A DNA stretch of 64,000 nt from Betaproteobacteria bacterium HGW-Betaproteobacteria-7 (GTDB lineage: Bacteria > Pseudomonadota > Gammaproteobacteria > Burkholderiales > Rhodocyclaceae), in NCBI GenBank assembly GCA_002840765.1, contig PHCE01000015.1:1-64000 (forward strand). Reading direction: 5' to 3'. Of the stretch, positions 1 to 8,771 are shown in pieces. Every line of letters starts with the position of its first letter. Within the stretch, counting starts at the first letter, position 1. The notes beneath the pieces were generated by a model that saw nothing but the letters and a program-made list of their open reading frames with translations, was not told the DNA's origin and did not search any database. The translations under genes were made by a program, and so were the position numbers.

Positions 1-756
1 GCCGCCCAGTTCGACGCCCAGGCTGCCGGCGCCGGCAGCCATCACCGGGCCAGCGTTCGGGCTGTCCCAGGTCGGCGCCTGCGCCCGCCAGCAGGCCAGC
101 GCGTTGCGCGTCTGGCCGAGCAGCGCGTAGGTCAGCGCCGTCAGTCGCGCCGGCGCCCAGTTCAGCGCGTCGTCGAGCCGTGCGGCACAGCGGCCGAACA
201 GGTTATAACGTTCGGTGCGGTAGCCCCACATCGCATCGAGCGTGTTGGCCAGGCGAAACAGCAGGGCGCCCGGGCCGCCCAACAGGGCGAACCAGAACAG
301 CGCGCCGAACACCGCGTCGTTGCCGTTTTCCAGCACCGATTCGACGCCGGCCTTGGCGACGCCGGTGCTATCCAGCGCCGAAGTGTCACGGGACACGATC
401 CAGCCGACGCGTTGCCGCGCCTCCTCCAGGCGGCCGTCCTGCAGCGGCCGGGCGACGGCTTCGGCGTGTTCGCACAGGCTCTGCGCGCCGAGCGCGAAAT
501 AAAGCAGCACGACATCGACGGCGAACGGCGCCAGCGGGCGCAGCCAGAAGGCCAGCGCCACCCACGGGCCGACGGCGAGCAGCCAGGCCAGCAGGCCGGC
601 CGGGATCGAACGGCGGTTCAGCTTCTTTTCGAGGAAGGCCGCCAGCCGGCCGAAGCCGACCAGCGGGTGGAAACGGCGCGGCTCGCCGAGCAACCGGTCG
701 AGCAGCACGGCGGCCAGCGCCGCCAGCGGCAGGGCGAGCGCGCCGTCCGGCATCAT
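1..756 (-). CDS. cbiB: Adenosylcobinamide-phosphate synthase CbiB/CobD (3' end cut by window)
   Basis: This integral membrane enzyme attaches the aminopropanol (phosphate) arm to adenosylcobyric acid in B12 assembly. About 252 residues are visible and the frame is still open at base 1, so the C-terminus lies outside the window. The N-terminus reads [20 protein letters not shown], and hydrophobic helices follow (for example around [18 protein letters not shown]). The last visible stretch, [20 protein letters not shown], is the family signature. Two adjacent ATG codons exist; the first (756) overlaps the bluB stop in an ATGA, so the two genes are translationally coupled and share the riboswitch upstream of bluB. 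The alternative start at 753 changes one residue only. Confidence 0.93.
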   Translation of the reverse strand, partial: MMPDGALALPLAALAAVLLDRLLGEPRRFHPLVGFGRLAAFLEKKLNRRSIPAGLLAWLLAVGPWVALAFWLRPLAPFAVDVVLLYFALGAQSLCEHAEAVARPLQDGRLEEARQRVGWIVSRDTSALDSTGVAKAGVESVLENGNDAVFGALFWFALLGGPGALLFRLANTLDAMWGYRTERYNLFGRCAARLDDALNWAPARLTALTYALLGQTRNALACWRAQAPTWDSPNAGPVMAAGAGSLGVELGG

Positions 757-1499
757 TTCGGGAAGATGCCCCGCTGCTGGATGTCGTCCTGCATGGCCGC
801 CAGCGTCGCGGTCAGTGACTCCTGCTGCTCCGGATCGCCCTGGCCCCACTGATCGAAGTAGAGCAGATCGGCGATCGGCAGGCGCGGCAGCCAGCCGGCC
901 TTTTCTAGTTCCGGCTTGTCGTGGAAATGGCTGACGTAGCCGATGCACAGGTAGGCGATCGGCACGATCTCCGGCGGAATGCCCAGCGCCTGCTGCAACT
1001 CCGGTTGGTTGAAAATGCTCACCCAGCCGACGCCCAGACCTTCGGCGCGGGCCGCCAACCACAGGTTCTGCACGGCGCAGACGCTGGAATAAAGATCCAT
1101 GGTCTTGATGTGGGTGCGGCCGACCACCACCGGGCCGGTGCGCTCGCGGTCGCAGGTGATGCACAGGCCGACCGGCGACTCGACGATGCCTTCCAGCTTC
1201 AACTGGCTGTAGATCTCGCGCTTGCCCTCCGGGAACATCAGCGCCGCCTCGGCGTGCGCCTTGGCGAAGGCGTCGCGCACCCGCTGCTTGACCTCGGGCG
1301 AACGCACCACCAGGAAATTCCACGGCTGCATGAAACCGACCGACGGCGCATGGTGGGCGGCCATCAGTACGCGGGCGAGCGTTTCGTCGGGAACCGGCGT
1401 CGGCAGGAACTGGCCGCGCACGTCGCGGCGATTGAAGATGGTGCGGTAGACGGCGGCCCGTTCGGCCTCGCCAAAGGAATGTACGACCTGGTTTTCCAT
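753..1499 (-). CDS. bluB: 5,6-dimethylbenzimidazole synthase BluB
   Basis: BluB is a nitroreductase-fold flavoenzyme that fragments FMNH2 with O2 to make 5,6-dimethylbenzimidazole, the lower ligand of B12. The 248-residue length is a little longer than usual. Visible family features are the N-terminal [10 protein letters not shown] motif, [14 protein letters not shown] (flavin contact), [12 protein letters not shown], and the C-terminal half [12 protein letters not shown] with YLCIGYV. The gene is the first coding region behind the cobalamin riboswitch and overlaps cbiB by 4 bp. It implies that this organism makes DMB aerobically, and the product would be activated by CobT encoded at 4113-5162. 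Confidence 0.95.
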   Translation of the reverse strand: MENQVVHSFGEAERAAVYRTIFNRRDVRGQFLPTPVPDETLARVLMAAHHAPSVGFMQPWNFLVVRSPEVKQRVRDAFAKAHAEAALMFPEGKREIYSQLKLEGIVESPVGLCITCDRERTGPVVVGRTHIKTMDLYSSVCAVQNLWLAARAEGLGVGWVSIFNQPELQQALGIPPEIVPIAYLCIGYVSHFHDKPELEKAGWLPRLPIADLLYFDQWGQGDPEQQESLTATLAAMQDDIQQRGIFPK

Positions 1500-1552
1500 G
1501 GATTCCCCTTCTGGAAAATGAACGACGGCTGCCTGACCAAGCAGCCCGGTTT

Positions 1553-1712
1553 CGTCTCCCGGCCGGTCTTCTGACTCGGATTCACCCGTTGCCGCGCCTT
1601 CCCGGCTTGCACCAGTGGCGAACTGCGGCGAACGTCCTCCTCACAGCGTTGGGCACGTGGCGGAATCGCACCGCCTTCCCGATTCTCTGATTAGCCGAAG
1701 CTAAGCAGCACC
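1553..1712 (-). promoter_or_regulatory. Cobalamin (AdoCbl) riboswitch upstream of bluB-cbiB
   Basis: Read on the minus strand, the leader contains a GGGAAGGCGGTGCGATTCCG block, a central CCACTGG segment, GGGAAGGCG and a B12-box GAGTCAGAAGACCGGCC. This is the conserved order of a B12 riboswitch. The B12 box lies about 65 nt before the bluB start. The GCTGCCCCCGCAACTGT segment of the family is divergent here (GTGCCCAACGCTGTGAG), so the aptamer is not perfectly canonical. The predicted effect is that AdoCbl represses bluB and cbiB. The edges are approximate. Confidence 0.88.
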
Positions 1713-1816
1713 GAAAGACACTTGCCCGATTTGATTCGGGCGGGGGCGATGCTAAGCGAGCGGGGGGTGGGGTGGCAAGTGCCATAATGTCGGCCCATTT
1801 TCCCCGCCCGTTCTTC

Positions 1817-3280
1817 ATGACCTGCTCTTCCCTGATGGTCCAAGGCACCACCTCCGATGCCGGCAAATCGACGCTGGTCGCCGCGCTGTGCCGCATCCTC
1901 AAGCGCCGCGGCGTGCGCGTGGCGCCGTTCAAGCCGCAGAACATGGCGCTCAATTCGGCGGTCACCGTCGATGGCGGCGAGATCGGCCGGGCGCAGGCGC
2001 TGCAGGCGCTGGCCTGCGGCCTGGAGCCGCATACCGATTTCAACCCGGTGCTGCTGAAGCCGACCACCGACAAGAAAGCGCAGGTGATCATCCATGGCCA
2101 GGTGGCCACCGATCTCGATGCCAAGGCCTATCACGCCTACAAGCCGCGGGCGATGCAGGCGGTGCTGCAGTCCTGGGCCCGGCTGACCGCCGCCTACGAC
2201 TGCGTGCTGGTCGAGGGTGCCGGTTCGCCGGCCGAGATCAACCTGCGCGACCGCGACGTCGCCAACATGGGCTTCGCCGAAGCAGTGGATTGCCCGGTAA
2301 TCATCGTCGCCGACATCGACCGCGGCGGTGTCTTTGCCCATCTGGTCGGCACGCTGGAACTGCTGTCGGCGTCCGAGCAGGCGCGGGTCAAGGGTTTCGT
2401 CATCAACCGCTTTCGCGGCGACATCGGCCTGCTCGAATCCGGCCTGACCTGGCTGGAGGAGCGCACCGGCAAGCCGGTGCTGGGCGTGCTGCCCTATCTG
2501 CACGGGCTGTTGCTCGACGCCGAGGACGCCATCGCCACCGCCGCGCTGGCCAAGGGCACGACCAAGCTGAAGGTGGTGGCGCCGGCCTATCCGCGCGTCT
2601 CCAACCACAACGACCTCGATCCGTTGCGCCTGCATCCGGAAGTGGATTTCCGCTGGGTCGGGCCGGGCGAGACGCCGCCGGCTGCCGACCTGATCGTGCT
2701 GCCCGGCTCCAAGGCGGTACGCGCCGATCTCGACTGGCTGCGAGAGAAAGGCTGGGAGGGGGCGATCCGCAAGCATCTGCGCTACGGCGGCAAGGTGGTC
2801 GGCCTGTGCGGCGGCTACCAGATGCTCGGGGCAATGATCCACGATCCGCAGGGCCTGGAAGGCCGGCCGGGCAGCACGCCGGGCCTCGCTGTGCTTGATG
2901 TGGAGACGACGCTGGAAAGTGACAAGCAGCTACGCAATGTGAGTGGTCACTTGTGTCTTCCAGGACAGCCGGCCATGACCGGCTACGAAATTCACCTGGG
3001 CGTGACGGCAGGTGCCGGGTTGGCGCAGGCGGCTGTTGAACTCGCCGATGGCCGGCGCGATGGGGGCATCTCGGCCGACGGCCAGATCTTCGCCACCTAT
3101 TGCCACGGGGTTTTTGACCACCCACAGGCGCTGACGGCGCTGCTCGCCTGGGCCGGCATGACGGAAAGCGCGCCGGTCGATTTCGCCGCTCGCCGCGAAG
3201 CCGATCTCGATCGCCTGGCCGATTCGGTCGAGGCGGCGCTCGATTGGGAAAAGCTCAGGCCCCTGCTGCCGGGGCTTTGA
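1817..3280 (+). CDS. cobQ: Cobyric acid synthase CobQ/CbiP
   Basis: CobQ is an ATP- and glutamine-dependent amidotransferase that amidates adenosylcobyrinic acid a,c-diamide at four positions to give cobyric acid. The start chosen at 1817 gives [18 protein letters not shown], which fits the family; the frame stays open upstream to a GTG at 1772 but without family sequence. The N-terminal P-loop-like ATP site (GTTSDAGKS) and [11 protein letters not shown] are followed by a C-terminal glutaminase-like domain with the nucleophile in [10 protein letters not shown] and the late histidine in [10 protein letters not shown]. Length is 487 residues, normal for the family. It is divergent from the riboswitch/bluB operon and overlaps convergent cobU by 26 bp. 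I see no riboswitch of its own. Confidence 0.95.
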   Translation: MTCSSLMVQGTTSDAGKSTLVAALCRILKRRGVRVAPFKPQNMALNSAVTVDGGEIGRAQALQALACGLEPHTDFNPVLLKPTTDKKAQVIIHGQVATDLDAKAYHAYKPRAMQAVLQSWARLTAAYDCVLVEGAGSPAEINLRDRDVANMGFAEAVDCPVIIVADIDRGGVFAHLVGTLELLSASEQARVKGFVINRFRGDIGLLESGLTWLEERTGKPVLGVLPYLHGLLLDAEDAIATAALAKGTTKLKVVAPAYPRVSNHNDLDPLRLHPEVDFRWVGPGETPPAADLIVLPGSKAVRADLDWLREKGWEGAIRKHLRYGGKVVGLCGGYQMLGAMIHDPQGLEGRPGSTPGLAVLDVETTLESDKQLRNVSGHLCLPGQPAMTGYEIHLGVTAGAGLAQAAVELADGRRDGGISADGQIFATYCHGVFDHPQALTALLAWAGMTESAPVDFAARREADLDRLADSVEAALDWEKLRPLLPGL

Positions 3281-3818
3281 GTTCCAGCGGCAGGCCGGCG
3301 GCGACCAGCGTCACCCGGTCGCAGACGGCAGCAACGCGCTGATTCAACCGCCCCTGCTCGTCGGTGAACAGGCGCGATAGCGGCTGCATCGGCACGATGC
3401 CCCAGCCGACCTCGTTGGAAACCAGGATCACTTGTCCTGGCAATTGCGGCAGAGTTTCGATCAGCGCGGTGGCTTCACCGGCAAACAGCGGGCAGTCGAT
3501 GGCCTCGCCGGCTTCGGCCTGCGCGGCCGCCTTGCCGGCGAACAGCAGGTTGGAGAGCCACAGGGTCAGGCAATCGACCAGGATGCAGGTATCGGGGGCG
3601 GCCAACTCGCGTAAACGGATCGCCAGATGCAGGGTTTCCTCGGCGCAGCCCCAGTCGGCCGGGCGGCGGGCGCGATGATGGCTGATGCGCCGGCTCATCT
3701 CGCCATCGCGCGCTTCGGCCGTCGCCAGGTAGATGACGCGCCGGCCAGATTCCGCCGCCCGCTGTTCAGCCAGCAGGCTCTTGCCCGAACGGGCACCGCC
3801 GAGGATCAGTTGTTTCAT
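3255..3818 (-). CDS. cobU: Bifunctional adenosylcobinamide kinase/guanylyltransferase CobU/CobP
   Basis: CobU phosphorylates adenosylcobinamide and then transfers GMP to it, giving AdoCbi-GDP for CobS. The Walker A motif GGARSGKS sits right at the N-terminus. The guanylylation region is visible as HHRARRP, with the expected histidines (ISHHRARR). [10 protein letters not shown] and [10 protein letters not shown] are family signatures. The start at 3818 ([14 protein letters not shown]) is preferred; a start three codons upstream at 3827 is also possible. It has no strong Shine-Dalgarno. The gene runs opposite to cobQ, with overlapping 3' ends, and is divergent from the second riboswitch. Confidence 0.93.
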   Translation of the reverse strand: MKQLILGGARSGKSLLAEQRAAESGRRVIYLATAEARDGEMSRRISHHRARRPADWGCAEETLHLAIRLRELAAPDTCILVDCLTLWLSNLLFAGKAAAQAEAGEAIDCPLFAGEATALIETLPQLPGQVILVSNEVGWGIVPMQPLSRLFTDEQGRLNQRVAAVCDRVTLVAAGLPLELKAPAAGA

Positions 3819-3859
3819 CGGCGGCATTGTGGGCGAATCCCGGCCTCCGCCGCAACCGG

Positions 3860-3865
3860 TATAAT
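3860..3865 (+). promoter_or_regulatory. Candidate -10 element of the cobT-cobS-cobC promoter
   Basis: A perfect TATAAT lies just before the cobT riboswitch aptamer, so transcription would begin at about 3872, near the aptamer's 5' edge. I see no convincing -35 element upstream, where the sequence is GC-rich. Confidence 0.5.
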
Positions 3866-3867
3866 CG

Positions 3868-4032
3868 GCCGCGATTCGATATCACGGAACACGGTGCAAA
3901 TCCGTGGCGGGCCCGCCGCTGTAATCGGGGACGGTTGTCGCGAAATGCCACTGCTGAAGGGGAAACAGACCCGGCGGGAAGGTGCGGCGAACCGGCTGAT
4001 CCGAGAGCCAGAAGACCTGTCGGATCGTGGCA
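3868..4032 (+). promoter_or_regulatory. Cobalamin (AdoCbl) riboswitch upstream of cobTSC
   Basis: The leader holds CACGGTGCAAATCCGTG, GCCCGCCGCTGTAATCGGGG, a CCACTG segment, GGGAAGGTGCGG and a B12 box GAGAGCCAGAAGACCTG in the canonical order. About 80 nt separate the B12 box from the cobT start. This is the second B12 riboswitch within 2.5 kb, facing the opposite way to the first. Boundaries are approximate. Confidence 0.92.
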
Positions 4033-4112
4033 ACAGGAAGCCTGGGGATAGGGTTTCGCGGTGGCATTTGGACAGGTGCCGGCGCGAGGCCCTTCTGCTA
4101 TTGGAGAAGCGG

Positions 4113-5162
4113 ATGCATTCAAAATTCAAGATCGTCGCCCCGGACCAGGGCCTGGTCGCTGCGCTGCAGCACAAGATTGACCAGAAAACCAAGCCGCGCG
4201 GCGCACTCGGCCAGCTGGAAGCCGTCGCCCGGCAGGTCGGCCTGATCCAGCAGCGTCTCGACCCGCAGTTTGGTCAACCACACATGCTGGTCTTTGCCGG
4301 CGATCACGGTGCGGCGCGGGCCGGTGTTTCGGCCTTTCCGCAAGACGTGACCTGGCAGATGGTCGAGAACTTCCTCGCCGGCGGTGCGGCGATCAACGTT
4401 TTCGCTCGGCAGAACGGCCTCCATCTGGCCGTCATCGACGCCGGCGTCGCCCATGACTTCGGCCGGCGACCGGGCTTGATCCATGCCAAGGTGGCGCCCG
4501 GTACGGCCAACTACCTCGAGCAATCGGCAATGACCGTCGAGCAGTGCGAACTGGCGATCACGCGCGGCGCCGAAATCATTCATAACCTGGCGCTCAATGG
4601 CTGCAATGTCGTCGGTTTTGGCGAAATGGGCATCGGCAATACGGCGTCGGCTTCACTGATGACCCATTGTCTGACCGGTGTGCCATTGGCTGATTGCGTC
4701 GGCCGTGGCACTGGCCTGAACGATGCCGGGCTGGCGCGCAAACAGGCTCTGCTCGAACAGGCGCTGAACCGCTATCGCAACGGCGGTGGCGGCAACGCGC
4801 CGCTGGCCGTGCTGGCCGAGTTCGGCGGCTTCGAGGTGGCGATGATGGTCGGTGCCATGCTGGCGGCGGCGGAAGCGAAGATGCTGCTGCTCATCGATGG
4901 GTTCATTGTCGGCGCTGCGGCGCTGACGGCGGCGAAGTTGTTCCCGGCGCTGACCGATTACTGCGTTTTCTGCCACCGCTCGGCCGAGTCGGGGCATCAG
5001 GCCCAATTGCAGGCTCTGGGGGCTGAACCGTTGCTCGACCTCGGCCTGCGCCTCGGCGAAGGCACCGGCGCCGCACTGGCTTTCCCGCTGGTGCAGGCCG
5101 CCGTTGGCTTCCTCAACGAGATGGCCAGTTTCGAATCGGCCGGGGTGGCGGACAAGGCGTGA
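4113..5162 (+). CDS. cobT: Nicotinate-nucleotide--dimethylbenzimidazole phosphoribosyltransferase CobT
   Basis: CobT makes alpha-ribazole phosphate from nicotinate mononucleotide and DMB, activating the lower ligand of B12. The frame is open well upstream, but the ATG at 4113 follows a GGAG at 4103-4106 and gives [14 protein letters not shown], so I chose it; upstream codons fall in the riboswitch. Diagnostic stretches are [40 protein letters not shown] and the catalytic glutamate in [13 protein letters not shown]. It has 349 residues, as expected. Its TGA overlaps the cobS ATG by one base (TGATG), so it is first in a coupled cobTSC operon. Confidence 0.95.
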   Translation: MHSKFKIVAPDQGLVAALQHKIDQKTKPRGALGQLEAVARQVGLIQQRLDPQFGQPHMLVFAGDHGAARAGVSAFPQDVTWQMVENFLAGGAAINVFARQNGLHLAVIDAGVAHDFGRRPGLIHAKVAPGTANYLEQSAMTVEQCELAITRGAEIIHNLALNGCNVVGFGEMGIGNTASASLMTHCLTGVPLADCVGRGTGLNDAGLARKQALLEQALNRYRNGGGGNAPLAVLAEFGGFEVAMMVGAMLAAAEAKMLLLIDGFIVGAAALTAAKLFPALTDYCVFCHRSAESGHQAQLQALGAEPLLDLGLRLGEGTGAALAFPLVQAAVGFLNEMASFESAGVADKA

Positions 5163-5923
5163 TGCTGCGCCGCGAACTGGAGTATTTCCTCGGCGCCATC
5201 CGTTTCTTCACCCGCCTGCCGGTACCGGCCTGGGTCGGGCATTCGGCCGAGGCGCTGAACGGCTCGGCCCGGTACTTTCCGGCGGTCGGCCTGGTCGTCG
5301 GTGGCCTCGGTGCCCTGGTTTATCTGGCTGCGTTGCAGTTGTGGCCGCAGCCGGTGGCCGTGCTGCTGTCCATGGCGGCCACCATCTACGCCACCGGCGC
5401 CTTCCACGAGGATGGCCTGTCGGATGCTGCCGACGGTCTCGGTGGTGGCTGGGACAAGCTGCGCATCCTGGAAATCATGAAGGACTCACGCGTCGGCAGC
5501 TACGGCGTGGTGGCCTTGTGGCTCGGGCTGACCGGCAAGTTCGTGCTGCTCGCCGCACTCGATCCGACGTTGGTGCCGTGGGCGCTGGTCGCTGGTCACG
5601 CCGTGTCGCGCCACGCCTCGACGCTGCTGCTGGCGACCATGGACTACGTGCGTGAAGACCTGCAGTCAAAAGCCAAGCCGCTGGCGACGCGGCTGTCGGC
5701 CAGTGCGCTGCTGGCAGCGACATGTTTCGCCGTCCTCGGCCTGCTGCCGCTGCCCTGGCCGCAGTCCCTGGCCGGCTGCCTGCTGGCGGCCCTGACCACG
5801 CTCTGGCTGGCGGCCAAATTCCGCCGCTGGCTGGGTGGCTATACCGGCGACTGCCTGGGTGCCGTCCAGCAAGTCGCCGAAATCGCCTTCTATCTCGGCC
5901 TGCTGGCGCAGTTGCCGGGATGA
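5162..5923 (+). CDS. cobS: Adenosylcobinamide-GDP ribazoletransferase (cobalamin synthase) CobS
   Basis: CobS is an integral membrane enzyme that joins AdoCbi-GDP and alpha-ribazole (phosphate), the last committed step of B12 assembly. The family core FHEDGLSDAADGLGG with KDSRVGSYG is present, flanked by several hydrophobic helices. The ATG at 5162 overlaps the cobT stop; a GTG at 5159 would add one residue. About 253 residues, normal length. It overlaps cobC by 4 bp (ATGA). CobS, CbiB, CobU and CobC together cover nucleotide-loop assembly in this window. Confidence 0.94.
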   Translation: MLRRELEYFLGAIRFFTRLPVPAWVGHSAEALNGSARYFPAVGLVVGGLGALVYLAALQLWPQPVAVLLSMAATIYATGAFHEDGLSDAADGLGGGWDKLRILEIMKDSRVGSYGVVALWLGLTGKFVLLAALDPTLVPWALVAGHAVSRHASTLLLATMDYVREDLQSKAKPLATRLSASALLAATCFAVLGLLPLPWPQSLAGCLLAALTTLWLAAKFRRWLGGYTGDCLGAVQQVAEIAFYLGLLAQLPG

Positions 5924-6429
5924 TCCTGCACCTGATCCGCCATCCGCGGCCATTGATCGCGCCGGGGATCTGCTACGGCGCACTCGACGTGCCGGCTGAG
6001 GATGCCGCGGCGGTCGCCGCCGTTCTGCTCGCCGAACTGCCACCGGGCCTGCCGCTGTGGAGCAGCCCGCTGCAACGTTGCCGCGGCCTGGCGGCGGCGC
6101 TGCATGGCCAACCCTTGTTCGACGAGCGCTTGCAGGAGATGAATTTCGGGGCCTGGGAGGGCCTACCGTGGGACGAGATTCCGCGCGCCGAAATCGACGC
6201 TTGGGCCGCCGACGTGGCTGGCTACGCCCCGCCCGGCGGCGAATCCCCGTGGCAACTGCAGCAGCGCGTGCTGGCCTTCATTACCACGCTGCCGGTGGCG
6301 GAGGCGGTGCTGGTCACCCACGCTGGTGTCATTCGCGTATTGCAGGCCGCGCAGTCGGGCAGCAGCCTGGAGGCTGCGCTGGCGTGCCGCCCAACTTATG
6401 GCAGCCGCCTGGTGCTGCATTGGCCGTAA
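5920..6429 (+). CDS. cobC: Alpha-ribazole phosphatase-like histidine phosphatase CobC
   Basis: CobC belongs to the histidine phosphatase superfamily and removes the phosphate from alpha-ribazole phosphate or adenosylcobalamin phosphate. The protein is 169 residues. The N-terminal phosphate-accepting histidine is in LIRHPRP (most relatives have RHG or RHT), followed by CYGALDVP, WSSPLQRC, the acid residue in EMNFGAWEG and the second histidine in VTHAGVIRV. It starts inside the cobS stop codon and is last in the riboswitch-controlled operon; 114 bp follow before the next gene. Confidence 0.88.
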   Translation: MILHLIRHPRPLIAPGICYGALDVPAEDAAAVAAVLLAELPPGLPLWSSPLQRCRGLAAALHGQPLFDERLQEMNFGAWEGLPWDEIPRAEIDAWAADVAGYAPPGGESPWQLQQRVLAFITTLPVAEAVLVTHAGVIRVLQAAQSGSSLEAALACRPTYGSRLVLHWP

Positions 6430-6542
6430 GCCGAGAGGCGCGGTAACGATCAGCGCGATGAACGCAGCTTGAACGAGCTGTTCAGAACCGGTTCAGTGCC
6501 CAGCCGGCAAAGTGGTAAGCATCAATCACCATCGCGGAGTCG

Positions 6543-6836
6543 ATGATGCATTACTACAGAAAACCGCCAGTCATCGGATTGCTCGGGATGTTGGTCATGA
6601 ACGCCCATGCCGTGCCGGCCGAAGGCGAATCCTGCGCGCAGATCAGGGAGCAGATCACGGCGCAGACGGGTTTGTTGCCCAAGCCCGATACGGTCTTGTT
6701 GGAAAAGCTGGGAACGCACCAGGAATGTCGCTTTACGTCCGCCGAGGTCTATCGCGCAGCCTATGGCGACAAGCCCCTGCCGCCGAGGGAGATGCGGGAA
6801 GAACGCCACCGGCATGGCGACGACGATGGCGATTGA
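6543..6836 (+). CDS. Small secreted protein of unknown function with acidic tail
   Basis: I do not recognise this 97-residue protein. It has a likely signal peptide (MMHYYRKPPVIGLLGMLVMN, cleavage near AHA-VPA) and therefore probably acts in the periplasm. The mature part has two cysteines (ESCAQIREQI and HQECRFTSAEVYRAAYG) that could form a disulfide. The C-terminus is charged and ends HRHGDDDGD. A CGGAG stands just before tandem ATG codons (6543 and 6546). It lies 87 bp before a reductase/cytochrome operon in the same direction. The octahaem cytochrome of that operon also ends in an Asp run, which suggests a shared partner or metal. Confidence 0.7.
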   Translation: MMHYYRKPPVIGLLGMLVMNAHAVPAEGESCAQIREQITAQTGLLPKPDTVLLEKLGTHQECRFTSAEVYRAAYGDKPLPPREMREERHRHGDDDGD

Positions 6837-6923
6837 GTATGGGGTCAGCGATGGCGGCTCCACCAGATACGCCCGGTGACCCGGTGGTGGATCTTCCTTC
6901 CAATTGAGGTATCGGGATAAAAC

Positions 6924-8183
6924 ATGACCTCGCTCTCCCTGCTGCTCTGGATCGCCCTGGGTATTTCGCTGCAATTGGCACTGTGGCTCGGCATCAGCTT
7001 CTGGCAACACTGGCTGGGCTATCTGGCCTTGCGCGGCGGGGGGCCGGAGGCTACGCCGGTGTTGCCGGTGGCTGCCGCGGTCTTGCCCGCAGCATCTGCC
7101 GCCTGGTCGGGCTTCCGTGAGTTCCGGGTGGAACGTCGGGTCATTGAGGATGCGGCGCAATCGATCTGTTCGTTTTATCTTGCCCCCACGGACGGCGAAA
7201 CGCTGCCACCTTTCCTGCCCGGCCAATTCCTGACTTTCCGCCTCGACCTGCCGACGACAAGCGGTGAGACCGAGCAGATCGTGCGTTGCTATTCCCTGTC
7301 CGATGCGCCGCGTCCGGATGCCTTCCGCATCTCGGTCAAGCGGGTGCCGGCGCCGCCAGGGAGTGATCTGCCGCCAGGGCGCTCGTCGAATCATCTCCAC
7401 GAACGGGTCGGCGTTGGCAGCATCCTGCAGGTGCGGGCGCCCGGTGGTCATTTTCATATCGATGGCGGTAGCGCACCAGTGGTGCTGATCGGCGGCGGCA
7501 TCGGCATCACGCCGATGCTTTCCATGCTGAACTGGTGTCTCGAGCAGCAGCCCGGACGGGAAATCTGGTTGTTCTACGGCGTGCGCAACAGCCGTGAGCC
7601 GATCATGAAAGCGCAACTGGAAAACCTGGCGACAAGCCATCCGGATTTTCATCTGCGCCTGTGCTTCAGCGATCCGCTGCCCGAGGATCTGGCCGGGCGT
7701 GACTATCATCATCACGGTCGAGTCGACATCGTCTTGCTGCGTCAGGAATTGCCGCTGCGGCCCTACCACTTCTACATCTGCGGTCCGACACCGATGATGG
7801 CGAGTCTGGTCGGCGGGCTCGAGGACTGGGGTGTGCCGGACGAGCGCATCCATTTCGAGGCCTTCGGCCCGGCTTCCATTCCGCGCCGGCAGGTGGCGCC
7901 AGCACCGGTTGTGCCGGAAGGGGCGAGCGATATCGTCGTCACCTTCGCCAAATCGGGCAAGCAGTTGCCTTGGCAAGCGGCGGCCGGAAGCCTGCTGGAA
8001 TTCGCCGAGGCGCATGGCATTGTCGTCGATACCGGCTGCCGGGCTGGTGGTTGCGGCACCTGTCAGACCACCATCCTGGCGGGTGAAGTGAGCTATCGCG
8101 CACCACCGGATTTCGATCCAGAGCCGGGCAGTTGCCTGCTTTGCGCCAGTTCGCCGAAAACCAGCGTCACCCTGGAGGCCTGA
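6924..8183 (+). CDS. Membrane-anchored flavin reductase with C-terminal 2Fe-2S ferredoxin domain
   Basis: This 419-residue protein probably passes electrons from NAD(P)H through FAD to a 2Fe-2S cluster and then to the membrane cytochrome encoded next. An N-terminal transmembrane helix (about residues 5-27) precedes an FAD-binding barrel (FLPGQFLTFRLD, RCYSLSDAP) and an NAD-binding domain (VLIGGGIGITPMLSML, FYICGPTPMM). The plant-type ferredoxin domain has cysteines C372, C377, C380 and C407 (GCRAGGCGTC then LLC). The order is that of PaaE-like or flavohaemoprotein-type reductases, but with a membrane anchor. Four bases separate it from the cytochrome b gene. The substrate is unknown. Confidence 0.85.
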   Translation: MTSLSLLLWIALGISLQLALWLGISFWQHWLGYLALRGGGPEATPVLPVAAAVLPAASAAWSGFREFRVERRVIEDAAQSICSFYLAPTDGETLPPFLPGQFLTFRLDLPTTSGETEQIVRCYSLSDAPRPDAFRISVKRVPAPPGSDLPPGRSSNHLHERVGVGSILQVRAPGGHFHIDGGSAPVVLIGGGIGITPMLSMLNWCLEQQPGREIWLFYGVRNSREPIMKAQLENLATSHPDFHLRLCFSDPLPEDLAGRDYHHHGRVDIVLLRQELPLRPYHFYICGPTPMMASLVGGLEDWGVPDERIHFEAFGPASIPRRQVAPAPVVPEGASDIVVTFAKSGKQLPWQAAAGSLLEFAEAHGIVVDTGCRAGGCGTCQTTILAGEVSYRAPPDFDPEPGSCLLCASSPKTSVTLEA

Positions 8184-8186
8184 ATC

Positions 8187-8771
8187 ATGCCAGCAACTTC
8201 CTCGCTGTGGCGCCGGCATGTTCTGCCCTTTACCGTGCTGCTGCTCCTGCTGGCAGTGGCCACCCTGGCTGGCGACTACCTGCTGCACCGCCTCGATCTC
8301 GTCTGGGTCGGGCGTTACCTCGGCATCCCCGGCACCCTGCTGATCATCGGCTCCTTGGTCTATTCGCTGCGCAAGCGCAAATACATCACGACGGGCAATC
8401 CCAAGACCCTGCTGACGCTGCATGAAATCGGTACCTGGCTCGGCTCGCTGATGGTGCTGCTGCATGCCGGCATCCACTTCGATGCGATATTGCCCTGGCT
8501 GGCGACGGTGGCGATGGGGGTCAATGTCATCAGTGGCATGGTCGGCAAACTGCTCCTCGGCCGTTCGCGCGAGCACGTGCTCGGCCAGCGCGATCACTAC
8601 CAGTTGCGCGGCTTGGCGACAGCCGAGGTCGAGCGCGCTGTGTTCTGGGATGCGGTGGCGCTTGATGCCATGGCCAAATGGCGCAAGGTGCATATCCCGA
8701 TTTTCGTTGTCTTCGCTGTGCTGGCGCTCGGGCACATCTTCAGCGTCTTCCTGTTCTGGGGCTGGATATGA
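8187..8771 (+). CDS. Dihaem cytochrome b-like membrane protein
   Basis: This 194-residue protein has about four to five hydrophobic helices. Two histidine pairs, H79/H93 and H169/H183, are each 14 residues apart, the spacing seen for bis-histidine b haems stacked in a four-helix bundle; H97 is an additional histidine. It likely carries electrons across the inner membrane between the 2Fe-2S flavoprotein encoded upstream and the octahaem cytochrome c encoded downstream (ATGA overlap). No Pfam family is certain by eye. The assignment rests on the histidine geometry and the gene neighbourhood. Confidence 0.75.
   Translation: MPATSSLWRRHVLPFTVLLLLLAVATLAGDYLLHRLDLVWVGRYLGIPGTLLIIGSLVYSLRKRKYITTGNPKTLLTLHEIGTWLGSLMVLLHAGIHFDAILPWLATVAMGVNVISGMVGKLLLGRSREHVLGQRDHYQLRGLATAEVERAVFWDAVALDAMAKWRKVHIPIFVVFAVLALGHIFSVFLFWGWI

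Noticed and set aside
1691-2842. A 383-codon minus-strand frame opposite cobQ
   Set aside because: Compositionally biased shadow of cobQ; the riboswitch region it overlaps is non-coding.
6522-8735. A 737-codon open frame on the minus strand
   Set aside because: It lies antisense to the reductase and cytochrome b genes. Its product is rich in His/Gln/Arg with no domain, as expected from the mirror frame of GC-rich coding DNA.
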